Source of the DNA: Spirochaetales bacterium
Lineage (GTDB): Bacteria > Spirochaetota > Spirochaetia > DTKZ01
Assembly (NCBI GenBank): GCA_031266855.1
Contig: JAISAF010000398.1
Location: 1 to 5,078, forward strand
DNA: 5,078 bases
Direction of reading: 5' to 3'
Made by a program: the position numbers and the translations under genes. Below are positions 1-4,353 of this stretch, in pieces. Numbering within the stretch: position 1 is the stretch's first letter; every line of letters starts with the position of its first letter. A model generated the notes under the pieces. That model saw only the letters and a program-made list of their open reading frames with translations, did not search any database and was not told the origin of the DNA.

Positions 1-2
1 CC

Positions 3-31
3 CCGCGCTTTTGCCTTTGGCAAAAGCGCGG
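3..31. repeat. Perfect intergenic hairpin P1
   Basis: A perfect 13-bp inverted repeat with a 3-base loop: arm CCGCGCTTTTGCC, loop TTT, arm GGCAAAAGCGCGG. It lies downstream of the lipoprotein gene's 3' end, after hairpin P2. No T-run follows on either strand, so it is not a textbook intrinsic terminator. The layout (GCC-loop-GGC tip, TTTTGC/GCAAAA core) resembles the palindromes at 2055-2079 and 2165-2188, so I class it as a palindromic intergenic repeat. The inverted repeat is certain; its role is inferred. Confidence 0.75.
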
Positions 32-47
32 CCCGCCTGGGTATACG

Positions 48-82
48 CACGGAAATAATTGCCGCTGGCAATTATTTCCGTG
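48..82. repeat. Perfect hairpin P2 just after the lipoprotein stop codon
   Basis: A perfect 16-bp inverted repeat with a 3-base loop: arm CACGGAAATAATTGCC, loop GCT, arm GGCAATTATTTCCGTG. It begins 21 bases downstream of the TAA stop of the minus-strand lipoprotein gene, where it would fold at the 3' end of that mRNA. There is no U-run after it, so it could stabilise the 3' end or end transcription inefficiently, but it is not a canonical Rho-independent terminator. Tip geometry matches P1 (GCC, 3-base loop, GGC) although most of the stem differs. Confidence 0.75.
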
Positions 83-103
83 GACTGGTTTCAAGGCTGC
101 CGC

Positions 104-1486
104 TTACTGCCATTGCAGCACAGGGCGGCCTCCCTGCATTTTCCATACGGTGTTAAAATCCCAACCGAGGGCCGTATATGTTGCCTGAATCTCCAGTTGG
201 GCACTGGTTTTGTCCTCGCCGTTTGTGTTAGCGGTGCTGCCGTTTAAAATCTTACTGCTATTTACCAGCATGTCTTTGTTAGCGATGTTTTTATTCAGGG
301 AAAAACCCGTACTATCACTTGAATGATCCCCCCCTACAATGCGGCCAGCTCTATAGTAGTAGCCGCTGTTAGTATGACTGACCGACACGGACAGGGCCGC
401 GCAGCCGGTAATGCTACCGCTACCGCTGCCACTTGACTCCACATGAGCGGTCCCCGCTATGCCTCCCGCAGTCCCGGACCCGCCGGTGCTGTCGACAGCG
501 CTGATATTTCCCGATGCGTAACAGCGGGCGATAGTGACAGCGCCGTCCTTAAATTCGGAGTCACCCGCGATACCGCCGGCGCGGACACGATAAATGGCGT
601 CTCCGGAAACATCCCCGGTAGAATAACAATCCGTAATCTCAACCGTTTCCTGTATAGCTCCCACTATGCCGCCGACATGGACTTGGCCGCCTGTCACGGG
701 AATTACTGCGCTTACCGCTCCAGTGGAGTAACTTTTTCGTATAACGACAAGACTGCCTTCACTACTGCCCACAAGCTCTCCGGCAAGCCCGCCGGCTCTT
801 ATATCACTATCGGAAGCTGTGGACTTGGCGTGTACATCTCCGACCATGGAGCAGTTGGTCATGGAGTTTCCTTCCAGCAGCATGCCCACAATGCCGCCCA
901 CCGAGATTCCATTAATGGAGGAGGCCTCCACGTCCAGTCCCCCGCCAGAGATATTTATGTTTGTAAACGCTGTGTTTAGGGCGGCAGCGGCGACGGTTCC
1001 AAAAAGCTGTACCTGCTGCGACGTAGAAGTTATCACAAATGGGGAGGAACTCAGGTTTACCGTAATATCCAGATTTTTTATGGTGGCGTTTTCAGTATAT
1101 GCAAATAAACCCCTGGCGATGATATCGCCGGCAAAACCCCAGTCTGACGCAAGGGCCACCATGACCGGGGCGGATGAAATATTAACCCCGGCGGAAGAAA
1201 AGCTGTTTATAATTATGCTGTATCCACCGCCGTCGAAGGTTCCGGTAAAGGGGGCGTTTCCGCTTCCTATAGGCATCCAGTTGGAAGGAAGGGTAATATC
1301 GGCGGTAAGCTCATAGGTTCCGTCCAGGGGATAGCCGGACGTACCGATTTTTGCCAAATCAGCGGCGCTGCCGACAGTTCCGGCAGAGCCGGAATCATCA
1401 TCGCCGCCGGAATCGCAGCTCCAGAAAGCGCATAACACTATCAATATCACAATAGCGGAAAAAACTATTGTATAATTTTTTTTCAT
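104..1486 (-). CDS. GLUG-repeat lipoprotein, probably exported
   Basis: Complete 460-residue protein. The N-terminus MKKNY is followed by a hydrophobic stretch (about residues 6-22) and a relaxed lipobox FWSC with Cys24 as the likely lipidated residue; a flexible Asp/Gly/Ser linker follows (25-38). Residues about 38-95 match the head common in this class (an 'ADLAKIG' segment, 'YELTADITL', 'W.PIG', 'F.GTFDG'). From about 196 to 390 there are five or six GLUG-type repeats, each opening with [VA]GG[IL][VA]G (near 196, 231, 271, 303, 340, with a degenerate AGRIVG at 380) and mostly followed by a CYSTGDVS-like strand. The C-terminus (about 440-460, GWDF..VWKM..GRPVLQWQ) is typical of such proteins. 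The fold is probably a beta-solenoid; the ligand is unknown. The start has an AAGGAG eight bases upstream. The gene stands alone, divergent from carD, with a poly-G tract in its upstream region. Confident as an exported GLUG protein; the precise role is unknown. Confidence 0.9.
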   Translation of the reverse strand: MKKNYTIVFSAIVILIVLCAFWSCDSGGDDDSGSAGTVGSAADLAKIGTSGYPLDGTYELTADITLPSNWMPIGSGNAPFTGTFDGGGYSIIINSFSSAGVNISSAPVMVALASDWGFAGDIIARGLFAYTENATIKNLDITVNLSSSPFVITSTSQQVQLFGTVAAAALNTAFTNINISGGGLDVEASSINGISVGGIVGMLLEGNSMTNCSMVGDVHAKSTASDSDIRAGGLAGELVGSSEGSLVVIRKSYSTGAVSAVIPVTGGQVHVGGIVGAIQETVEITDCYSTGDVSGDAIYRVRAGGIAGDSEFKDGAVTIARCYASGNISAVDSTGGSGTAGGIAGTAHVESSGSGSGSITGCAALSVSVSHTNSGYYYRAGRIVGGDHSSDSTGFSLNKNIANKDMLVNSSKILNGSTANTNGEDKTSAQLEIQATYTALGWDFNTVWKMQGGRPVLQWQ

Positions 1487-1494
1487 TTTACATA

Positions 1495-1500
1495 CTCCTT
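1495..1500 (-). promoter_or_regulatory. Strong ribosome binding site of the lipoprotein gene
   Basis: On the minus strand the bases read AAGGAG, 8 bases before the ATG at 1486-1484. This is a near-perfect Shine-Dalgarno sequence at ideal spacing and it fixes the start codon. It contrasts with the plus-strand operon, whose genes lack such sites. Confidence 0.85.
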
Positions 1501-1507
1501 AAATCAG

Positions 1508-1542
1508 GCGGCCCGGCCCTGAAAAAAAGCACAGGGGGCCGC
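1508..1542 (-). promoter_or_regulatory. Possible leader hairpin just upstream of the lipoprotein ribosome binding site
   Basis: GCGGCC (1508-1513) pairs with GGCCGC (1537-1542), and inside it CCCTG (1517-1521) pairs with CAGGG (1532-1536), with a 3-base bulge and a 10-base A-rich loop (as read on the plus strand). In the lipoprotein mRNA this GC-rich hairpin would end 7 bases before the AAGGAG. It does not hide the ribosome binding site directly. It could affect mRNA stability or ribosome loading. On the plus strand a short T-run (1551-1555) follows at a distance, a weak terminator at best. Confidence 0.3.
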
Positions 1543-1806
1543 GCATATTCTTTTTAAAAAGCTTCGCCCCGGCCTGCCAACGGCATTCCTTTTTTATTGA
1601 GACGGAGCGTAATTTTTTACGGGGAAGAAAATAAAAAGAGAAAACTTTTATGGACCGTTTACAAAGCGGCGCGTACAGTACAGGGGAAAGCGCAGATGTT
1701 TTGAAGAGTATAAGTGCGAAAGGATTGCCCGCTTTATATACTGGATAAAAATATAGATATTGGCAGTATCAGGCTTGTTTGTAAACCGTGGTTTTCGGGC
1801 AGTTCT

Positions 1807-1835
1807 ACTATATAAAATTACATTGCACTGGGGGG
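1807..1835 (-). promoter_or_regulatory. Candidate minus-strand promoter with the G tract at its -35 position
   Basis: On the minus strand TATAGT (1812-1807) is one mismatch from TATAAT. Seventeen bases upstream, where the -35 box would sit, is the end of the homopolymer (read as CCCCCC). If this -10 is used, the homopolymer would set the distance to upstream elements, as in phase-variable promoters. There is no TG extension, so the -10 on its own is weak evidence. The promoter at 1949-1977 is better. Confidence 0.25.
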
Positions 1836-1848
1836 GGGGGGGGGGGGG
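1830..1848. repeat. Homopolymeric tract of 19 G
   Basis: Nineteen consecutive G on the plus strand, flanked by CACT and TAAATT. It lies 344 bases upstream of the lipoprotein start and about 95 bases downstream of the predicted start site of the promoter at 1949-1977, so in that transcript it would be a C-run in the 5' leader. Long G tracts slip during replication. In Treponema pallidum, poly-G length upstream of several tpr genes is known to alter transcription. Length variation here is inferred, and the exact count may be affected by sequencing or assembly. Confidence 0.9.
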
Positions 1849-1864
1849 TAAATTCCTGTGATAT

Positions 1865-1896
1865 AAGGAGTTATGCGCATGTTAGGCGAAATTTGA
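1865..1896 (+). pseudogene. Relic-like translation start: good ribosome binding site with a 5-7 codon frame
   Basis: AAGGAG (1865-1870) stands 8 bases before ATG (1879-1881), the same spacing as at the lipoprotein start. An earlier ATG in the same frame is at 1873. The frame closes at TGA (1894-1896), giving only M-R-M-L-G-E-I or M-L-G-E-I. The site lies 16 bases after the G tract. It looks like the 5' end of a plus-strand gene whose body has been lost, or a chance match. No protein function can be given. Confidence 0.25.
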
Positions 1897-1937
1897 GTTA
1901 AGGCTGTAAAAACAATGGAAATAAACATTTAGTGTTA

Positions 1938-1947
1938 TCCGGCCGGA
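1938..1947. promoter_or_regulatory. 10-bp palindrome at the predicted lipoprotein transcription start
   Basis: TCCGGCCGGA is a perfect palindrome directly downstream of the minus-strand -10 box (1954-1949), covering the predicted start site near 1942. That is a typical position for a repressor operator. It is short and could be chance. Confidence 0.25.
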
Positions 1948-1948
1948 A

Positions 1949-1977
1949 ATTAAAACACAATTGTAGGAAAATGTCAA
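1949..1977 (-). promoter_or_regulatory. Sigma-70-type promoter, extended -10, reading toward the lipoprotein gene
   Basis: Read on the minus strand: a perfect -35 TTGACA (1977-1972), a 17-base spacer, and -10 TTTAAT (1954-1949, one mismatch) preceded by TG plus one base, making an extended -10. Predicted start is near 1942. The only gene downstream in this direction is the lipoprotein gene at 1486, so the leader would be about 455 bases and would contain the C-run and the hairpin at 1542-1508. The match to consensus is very good; use in vivo is inferred. Confidence 0.55.
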
Positions 1978-1981
1978 GTAT

Positions 1982-2044
1982 CGGCAGCTCAAAATCAGGG
2001 TACACAATTGCCATGCAATTTCCGGGCCTGATTCTGAGCTGCCG
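1982..2044. repeat. Large compound palindrome P3
   Basis: The outer arms 1982-1999 and 2027-2044 pair over 18 positions with one mismatch (CGGCAGCTCA then AATCAGG against CCTGATT then TGAGCTGCCG). Inside lies a second hairpin, AATTGC (2006-2011), loop CAT, GCAATT (2015-2020). The whole 63-base unit folds on itself. It ends 5 bases from the -35 box of the minus-strand promoter. No T-run follows, so it is more like a repetitive palindromic element than a terminator. Confidence 0.7.
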
Positions 2045-2054
2045 CGTTGCTGGA

Positions 2055-2079
2055 CGCAAAATCGCGAAGCGATTTTGCG
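2055..2079. repeat. Perfect hairpin P4, GCAAAATCGC family
   Basis: An 11-bp perfect inverted repeat: CGCAAAATCGC, loop GAA, GCGATTTTGCG. Its arm GCAAAATCGC occurs four times in this region in the orientations plus, minus, minus, plus (2056-2065, 2069-2078, 2165-2174, 2179-2188), shared with hairpin P5. Confidence 0.75.
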
Positions 2080-2130
2080 GGCCTGCTTTTATGGCCTGAT
2101 TTCAGCCGCTGGTGCGGCGCAAGGGATTGC

Positions 2131-2238
2131 AGCGGAAAGCCCACAGGATTTGCATTGGCTGGTCGCGATTTTGCTTTCGCAAAATCGCTGCTCGCCCATG
2201 CATCCTGGGCAAATCCGAGGACTTGGAGCGGAAAGCCC
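2131..2238 (+). repeat. Pair of 12-bp direct repeats, each ahead of a hairpin
   Basis: AGCGGAAAGCCC occurs at 2131-2142 and 2227-2238, 96 bases apart. The first is followed 22 bases later by hairpin P5 (2165-2188), the second 2 bases later by hairpin P6 (2241-2268). GGATTTGC (2146-2153) and GCAAATCC (2209-2216) form an inverted pair between them. This points to a repeated module in the intergenic region. Confidence 0.55.
2165..2188. repeat. Perfect hairpin P5, inside-out relative of P4
   Basis: A 10-bp perfect inverted repeat: GCGATTTTGC, loop TTTC, GCAAAATCGC. Its left arm equals the right arm of P4 and its right arm equals the left arm of P4. The two can therefore fold separately or pair with each other over about 130 bases. 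Confidence 0.75.
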
Positions 2239-2240
2239 GG

Positions 2241-2268
2241 TTCCGGGGGCACTCTCGTGCCCCCGGAA
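2241..2268. repeat. Perfect GC-rich hairpin P6 upstream of the carD promoter
   Basis: A 12-bp perfect inverted repeat: TTCCGGGGGCAC, loop TCTC, GTGCCCCCGGAA. It ends 47 bases before the carD -35 box. It is very stable, but only a weak, delayed T-rich stretch (2279-2285) follows, so a terminator role is doubtful. It could insulate carD from upstream reading or simply be a repeat. Confidence 0.7.
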
Positions 2269-2315
2269 TGCGCCCAAATTCTTTTGGTGTTTATTCCGGG
2301 TTTTGTTGGAACCCT

Positions 2316-2344
2316 TTGACTCGCGGTGTGTTTTCTGTTATGAT
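2316..2344 (+). promoter_or_regulatory. carD operon promoter, extended -10, predicting a leaderless mRNA
   Basis: -35 TTGACT (2316-2321), a 17-base spacer, -10 TATGAT (2339-2344), each one mismatch from consensus, with TG plus one base directly before the -10. The start site is expected at 2350-2353, and the carD ATG is at 2353-2355. The mRNA would have a leader of 0-3 bases, which fits the lack of any ribosome binding site there. Confidence 0.65.
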
Positions 2345-2352
2345 AGTACATA

Positions 2353-3120
2353 ATGTCTACGGTGAAGAAGAAAATAGCGAAGCCAGTACAAGGTACAAAG
2401 TCCGCGAAATCTGCCAGACAGGGAAGGGCGGCGAAGTCCGCAAAATCCGCTAAGATAGCGAAAACAGTCAAGGCCGCGAAGTCGGCAAAAACAGGGGCGC
2501 GTATATCGCGGAAAAATATGCCTTTTAAGAAAAATCAGCAGGTTGTGTATCCTCTTCAGGGTGTGGGGAAAATTTTGTCTATTGAGAATCGCATGTTTAA
2601 GGACAAGAAGACGCCTTACTATATTATTTATCTTGAGGTGTCGGATATGACGGTTATGGTTCCGGTGGATAAGGCGCTTGGGCTGGGTATCCGTGCCATT
2701 GTTAGTAAGAAAGAGGCGGAGCGTGCGCTGGAGTTCATTTCGGAGGAATACGAGGCGGCGCCTACGGACTGGAAGCTGCGGTATCAGATGAATCTTGATC
2801 TTTTGAAGCAGGGCAGTGTTGTGGATATTGCTAAGGTTGTGCGGACTCTTTATCATCGTTCCAAGGTAAAGGAGCTTCCTATTCTTGAGCGTAAACTTTT
2901 TGATAATGCTTTGAAGCTTCTGGTGGATGAGATTTCCTTTGCTATTGGGTCAAGGAAGGACGAGGTTGAGCATTTGATTTTCGGGAAGCTTGAGGCGGAG
3001 TTGCCGGAAAAACTTAAAACCCCGGTGGCTGCTGTGCGTGAAGATGATGATGATTACGAGGGTTTTGGGGAAGACCAGGAAGAGGCCGAGGAAGACGACG
3101 AAGACGGACTGGATTATTGA
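2353..3120 (+). CDS. carD: CarD-family RNA polymerase-binding transcription factor with basic and acidic tails
   Basis: A 255-residue protein. Residues 56-125 form the CarD/TRCF-type polymerase-interacting domain (MPFKKNQQVVYPLQGVGKI, then a YYIIYLEVSDMTVMVPVDKA strand set); about 125-222 form the helical C-terminal domain. In characterised CarD proteins these bind the RNA polymerase beta subunit and promoter DNA and stabilise open complexes. Two additions are unusual. Residues 1-55 hold 14 Lys and 4 Arg with no acidic residue, with a basic residue at every third position from 16 to 46. Residues 230-255 are strongly acidic (17 of 26 Asp/Glu). The ATG at 2353 is the only ATG before Met56, and an in-frame TAG at 2344 blocks any extension. 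No ribosome binding site precedes it, and the promoter suggests leaderless translation. A start at Met56 (2518) would give a standard-length domain but also lacks a ribosome binding site. First gene of carD-ispDF-nth. Family call firm; start choice likely. Confidence 0.9.
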   Translation: MSTVKKKIAKPVQGTKSAKSARQGRAAKSAKSAKIAKTVKAAKSAKTGARISRKNMPFKKNQQVVYPLQGVGKILSIENRMFKDKKTPYYIIYLEVSDMTVMVPVDKALGLGIRAIVSKKEAERALEFISEEYEAAPTDWKLRYQMNLDLLKQGSVVDIAKVVRTLYHRSKVKELPILERKLFDNALKLLVDEISFAIGSRKDEVEHLIFGKLEAELPEKLKTPVAAVREDDDDYEGFGEDQEEAEEDDEDGLDY

Positions 3121-3130
3121 TCCGGGTTTT

Positions 3131-4324
3131 ATGCCTGCCTGCGCGGCTCTCATAACCGCCGCGGGGAAAAGTACCCGTATGGGCGCTGGTATTAAGAAGG
3201 AATATCTTCTGTCGGGCGGGAAGCCTCTTATTCTTCATGCTTTGGAAGCGTTTGAGAATAGCGGGATTATTAGTGTCTATGTTATAACCGTACCGCCTGG
3301 GGGCGGGGATGTGGCGCGGGGTGTTCTTGCTTCCTGGCTTGGGGGCGCGGGGCGCGCGGAGAAAACCCTGTTTGTGGAGGGCGGTGATTCGAGGCAGGAG
3401 TCCGTATACAATGGGCTTCGCGCGATGAGGGATTTCCGGCCTGGTATTGTTCTTATTCATGATGGCGCCCGTCCCTGGGTCCGGCCTGGGCTTATTCTGG
3501 ATGTCGCGCGGGGGGCGCGGCTTCATGGCGCGTGTCTGCCGCTGACTCCGGTTGTGGATGCCTTAAAACAGGTAAACGGAGATGGTTTTCTGGAAGCGCA
3601 TCCTGATCGGGAAAAAATCCGTGGTGCCCAGACTCCGCAGGGGTTTTTGTATGAAAAGATTTTTGATGCTCACGAAAAGGCGGCGGGCGATGGGCGCGCG
3701 TACCTTGATGATACGGAAATCTATGGGGCGTATAAGGGGCGGGTTTTTTCGGTACCTGGGGACGGGCACAACAGGAAAATAACCTATCCTTCCGATTTGG
3801 ATGAGCACAAACCTGCGGATGAACGTAAACCTGCGGATGAGGCGCCGCGGGGTTTTCCGCGTATAGGTTTTGGCTGGGATTTACACAGGCTGGTTCCTGG
3901 GCGGAAACTTCTTTTGGGCGGGGTAGAGATTCCTTCGCCGAAGGGCGGGGAGGGGCATTCCGATGCGGATGTTCTTATTCACGCGCTTATTGACGCGCTT
4001 TTTGGCGCGGCGGGTCTGGGGGATATAGGTTCGCATTTTCCGCCTTCGGATCCCGCTTATAAAAATATATCAAGCCGGGTTCTGCTGCGCCGCGCCGCAA
4101 CGCTTCTGCACGCGGAGAATTTGCGTATTGTTAATCTTGATTGTACGGTTGTTCTTGAAAGTCCAAAGATTCTTCCGTACCGGCAGGCCATCGCCGCCTG
4201 TCTTGCTGAAGATTTGGGTGTTTCGCCGGGGCTTATTTCGGTAAAGGGAAAAACAAAGGAACAGGTCGATGCCGCGGGCGAGGGCCGCGCGGTGGAGGCT
4301 TTTGCTGTGGTTCTGCTTGCATGA
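3131..4324 (+). CDS. ispDF: Bifunctional IspD/IspF, isoprenoid (MEP) pathway
   Basis: A 397-residue fusion protein of cytosolic MEP-pathway enzymes. Residues 1-224 are IspD, which joins CTP and methylerythritol phosphate: nucleotide-binding AAGKSTRMG (10-18), KEYL (23-26), HDGARP (110-115), DALK (143-146), QTPQGF (167-172), DD (193-194), KITYPSDL (216-223). Residues 242-397 are IspF, which cyclises CDP-ME phosphate: metal ligands D250, H252 and H284 (in WDLHR and VLIHAL), HSDAD (276-280), GLGDIGSHFP (295-304), ESPK (343-346), KTKE (374-377). The linker is short and holds the repeat KPADER/KPADEA. Steps 3 and 5 are fused while IspE (step 4) is separate, as known in other bacteria with IspDF. 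ATG 3131 is chosen because IspD begins right there; an ATG at 2990 would lie inside carD and add unrelated residues. It starts 10 bases after the carD stop without a clear ribosome binding site, so translational coupling is likely. Confidence 0.95.
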   Translation: MPACAALITAAGKSTRMGAGIKKEYLLSGGKPLILHALEAFENSGIISVYVITVPPGGGDVARGVLASWLGGAGRAEKTLFVEGGDSRQESVYNGLRAMRDFRPGIVLIHDGARPWVRPGLILDVARGARLHGACLPLTPVVDALKQVNGDGFLEAHPDREKIRGAQTPQGFLYEKIFDAHEKAAGDGRAYLDDTEIYGAYKGRVFSVPGDGHNRKITYPSDLDEHKPADERKPADEAPRGFPRIGFGWDLHRLVPGRKLLLGGVEIPSPKGGEGHSDADVLIHALIDALFGAAGLGDIGSHFPPSDPAYKNISSRVLLRRAATLLHAENLRIVNLDCTVVLESPKILPYRQAIAACLAEDLGVSPGLISVKGKTKEQVDAAGEGRAVEAFAVVLLA

Positions 4325-4353
4325 AAAGGCCGGTGAAAAAATTTGTGAAATGA
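4321..4353 (+). pseudogene. Tiny 10-codon frame joining ispDF to nth, probable former nth start
   Basis: ATG 4321-4323 overlaps the ispDF stop TGA in the classic ATGA arrangement. It reads M-K-R-P-V-K-K-F-V-K and stops at TGA 4351-4353, which itself overlaps the nth ATG (4350-4352) as ATGA. Removing one copy of the 17-bp duplication at 4334-4367 would run this frame straight into nth, giving MKRPVKKSVKISV. It is thus best read as the older nth start, now cut off, which may still serve as a bridge for ribosomes to restart on nth. Confidence 0.5.

Larger units (their letters stand above)
1487..2352. other. Divergent intergenic region rich in repeats, no convincing gene
   Basis: This 866-base stretch separates the lipoprotein gene (leftward) from carD (rightward). 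Short open frames exist, but none has both a ribosome binding site and recognisable protein content. The left half (1487-1830) is AT-rich and holds a possible leader hairpin. The middle has a 19-G tract, a tiny start-like relic and a strong minus-strand promoter. The right third (1982-2268) is a dense set of palindromes, followed by the carD promoter. The length and repeat load suggest a hotspot for insertion or gene loss; that is inference. Confidence 0.7.

Noticed and set aside
443..979. Plus-strand open frame of 178 residues, and another at 819-1316, inside the lipoprotein region
   Set aside because: Both are antisense to a protein with clear signal peptide, GLUG repeats and ribosome binding site; neither has recognisable content.
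1575..1596. TGCC-AAC-GGCA followed by a T-run, terminator-like on the plus strand
   Set aside because: Only a 4-bp stem and no plus-strand gene upstream to end.
1650..1748. Plus-strand 32-codon frame (MDRLQSGAYS...) in the intergenic region
   Set aside because: Only a weak purine-rich stretch upstream, no clear promoter and no family recognised; could be a gene fragment but not supportable.
1655..1787. Separated inverted match GTTTACAA (1657-1664) and TTGTAAAC (1779-1786)
   Set aside because: Eight bases over more than 100, in AT-rich DNA; easily chance.
2055..2268. CRISPR array
   Set aside because: The repeats are self-complementary, in alternating orientation and unevenly spaced, with no regular spacers.
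2047..2453. Overlapping plus-strand frames (2047-2319, 2075-2353, 2112-2453) before and into carD
   Set aside because: They run through hairpins and across the carD promoter in different frames; no one of them shows protein-like features.
1995..2471. Minus-strand frame of 158 residues across the palindromes and the carD 5' end
   Set aside because: Its start lies antisense to the carD tail, its composition reflects the repeats, and it has no ribosome binding site or domain.
2338..2856. Minus-strand frame of 172 residues
   Set aside because: Antisense to the conserved CarD domain; its Arg/Leu/His-rich content is typical of a shadow frame.
2990..3130. Upstream extension of IspDF by 47 residues
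   Set aside because: It overlaps the carD acidic tail in another frame, and the IspD domain begins at once after ATG 3131.
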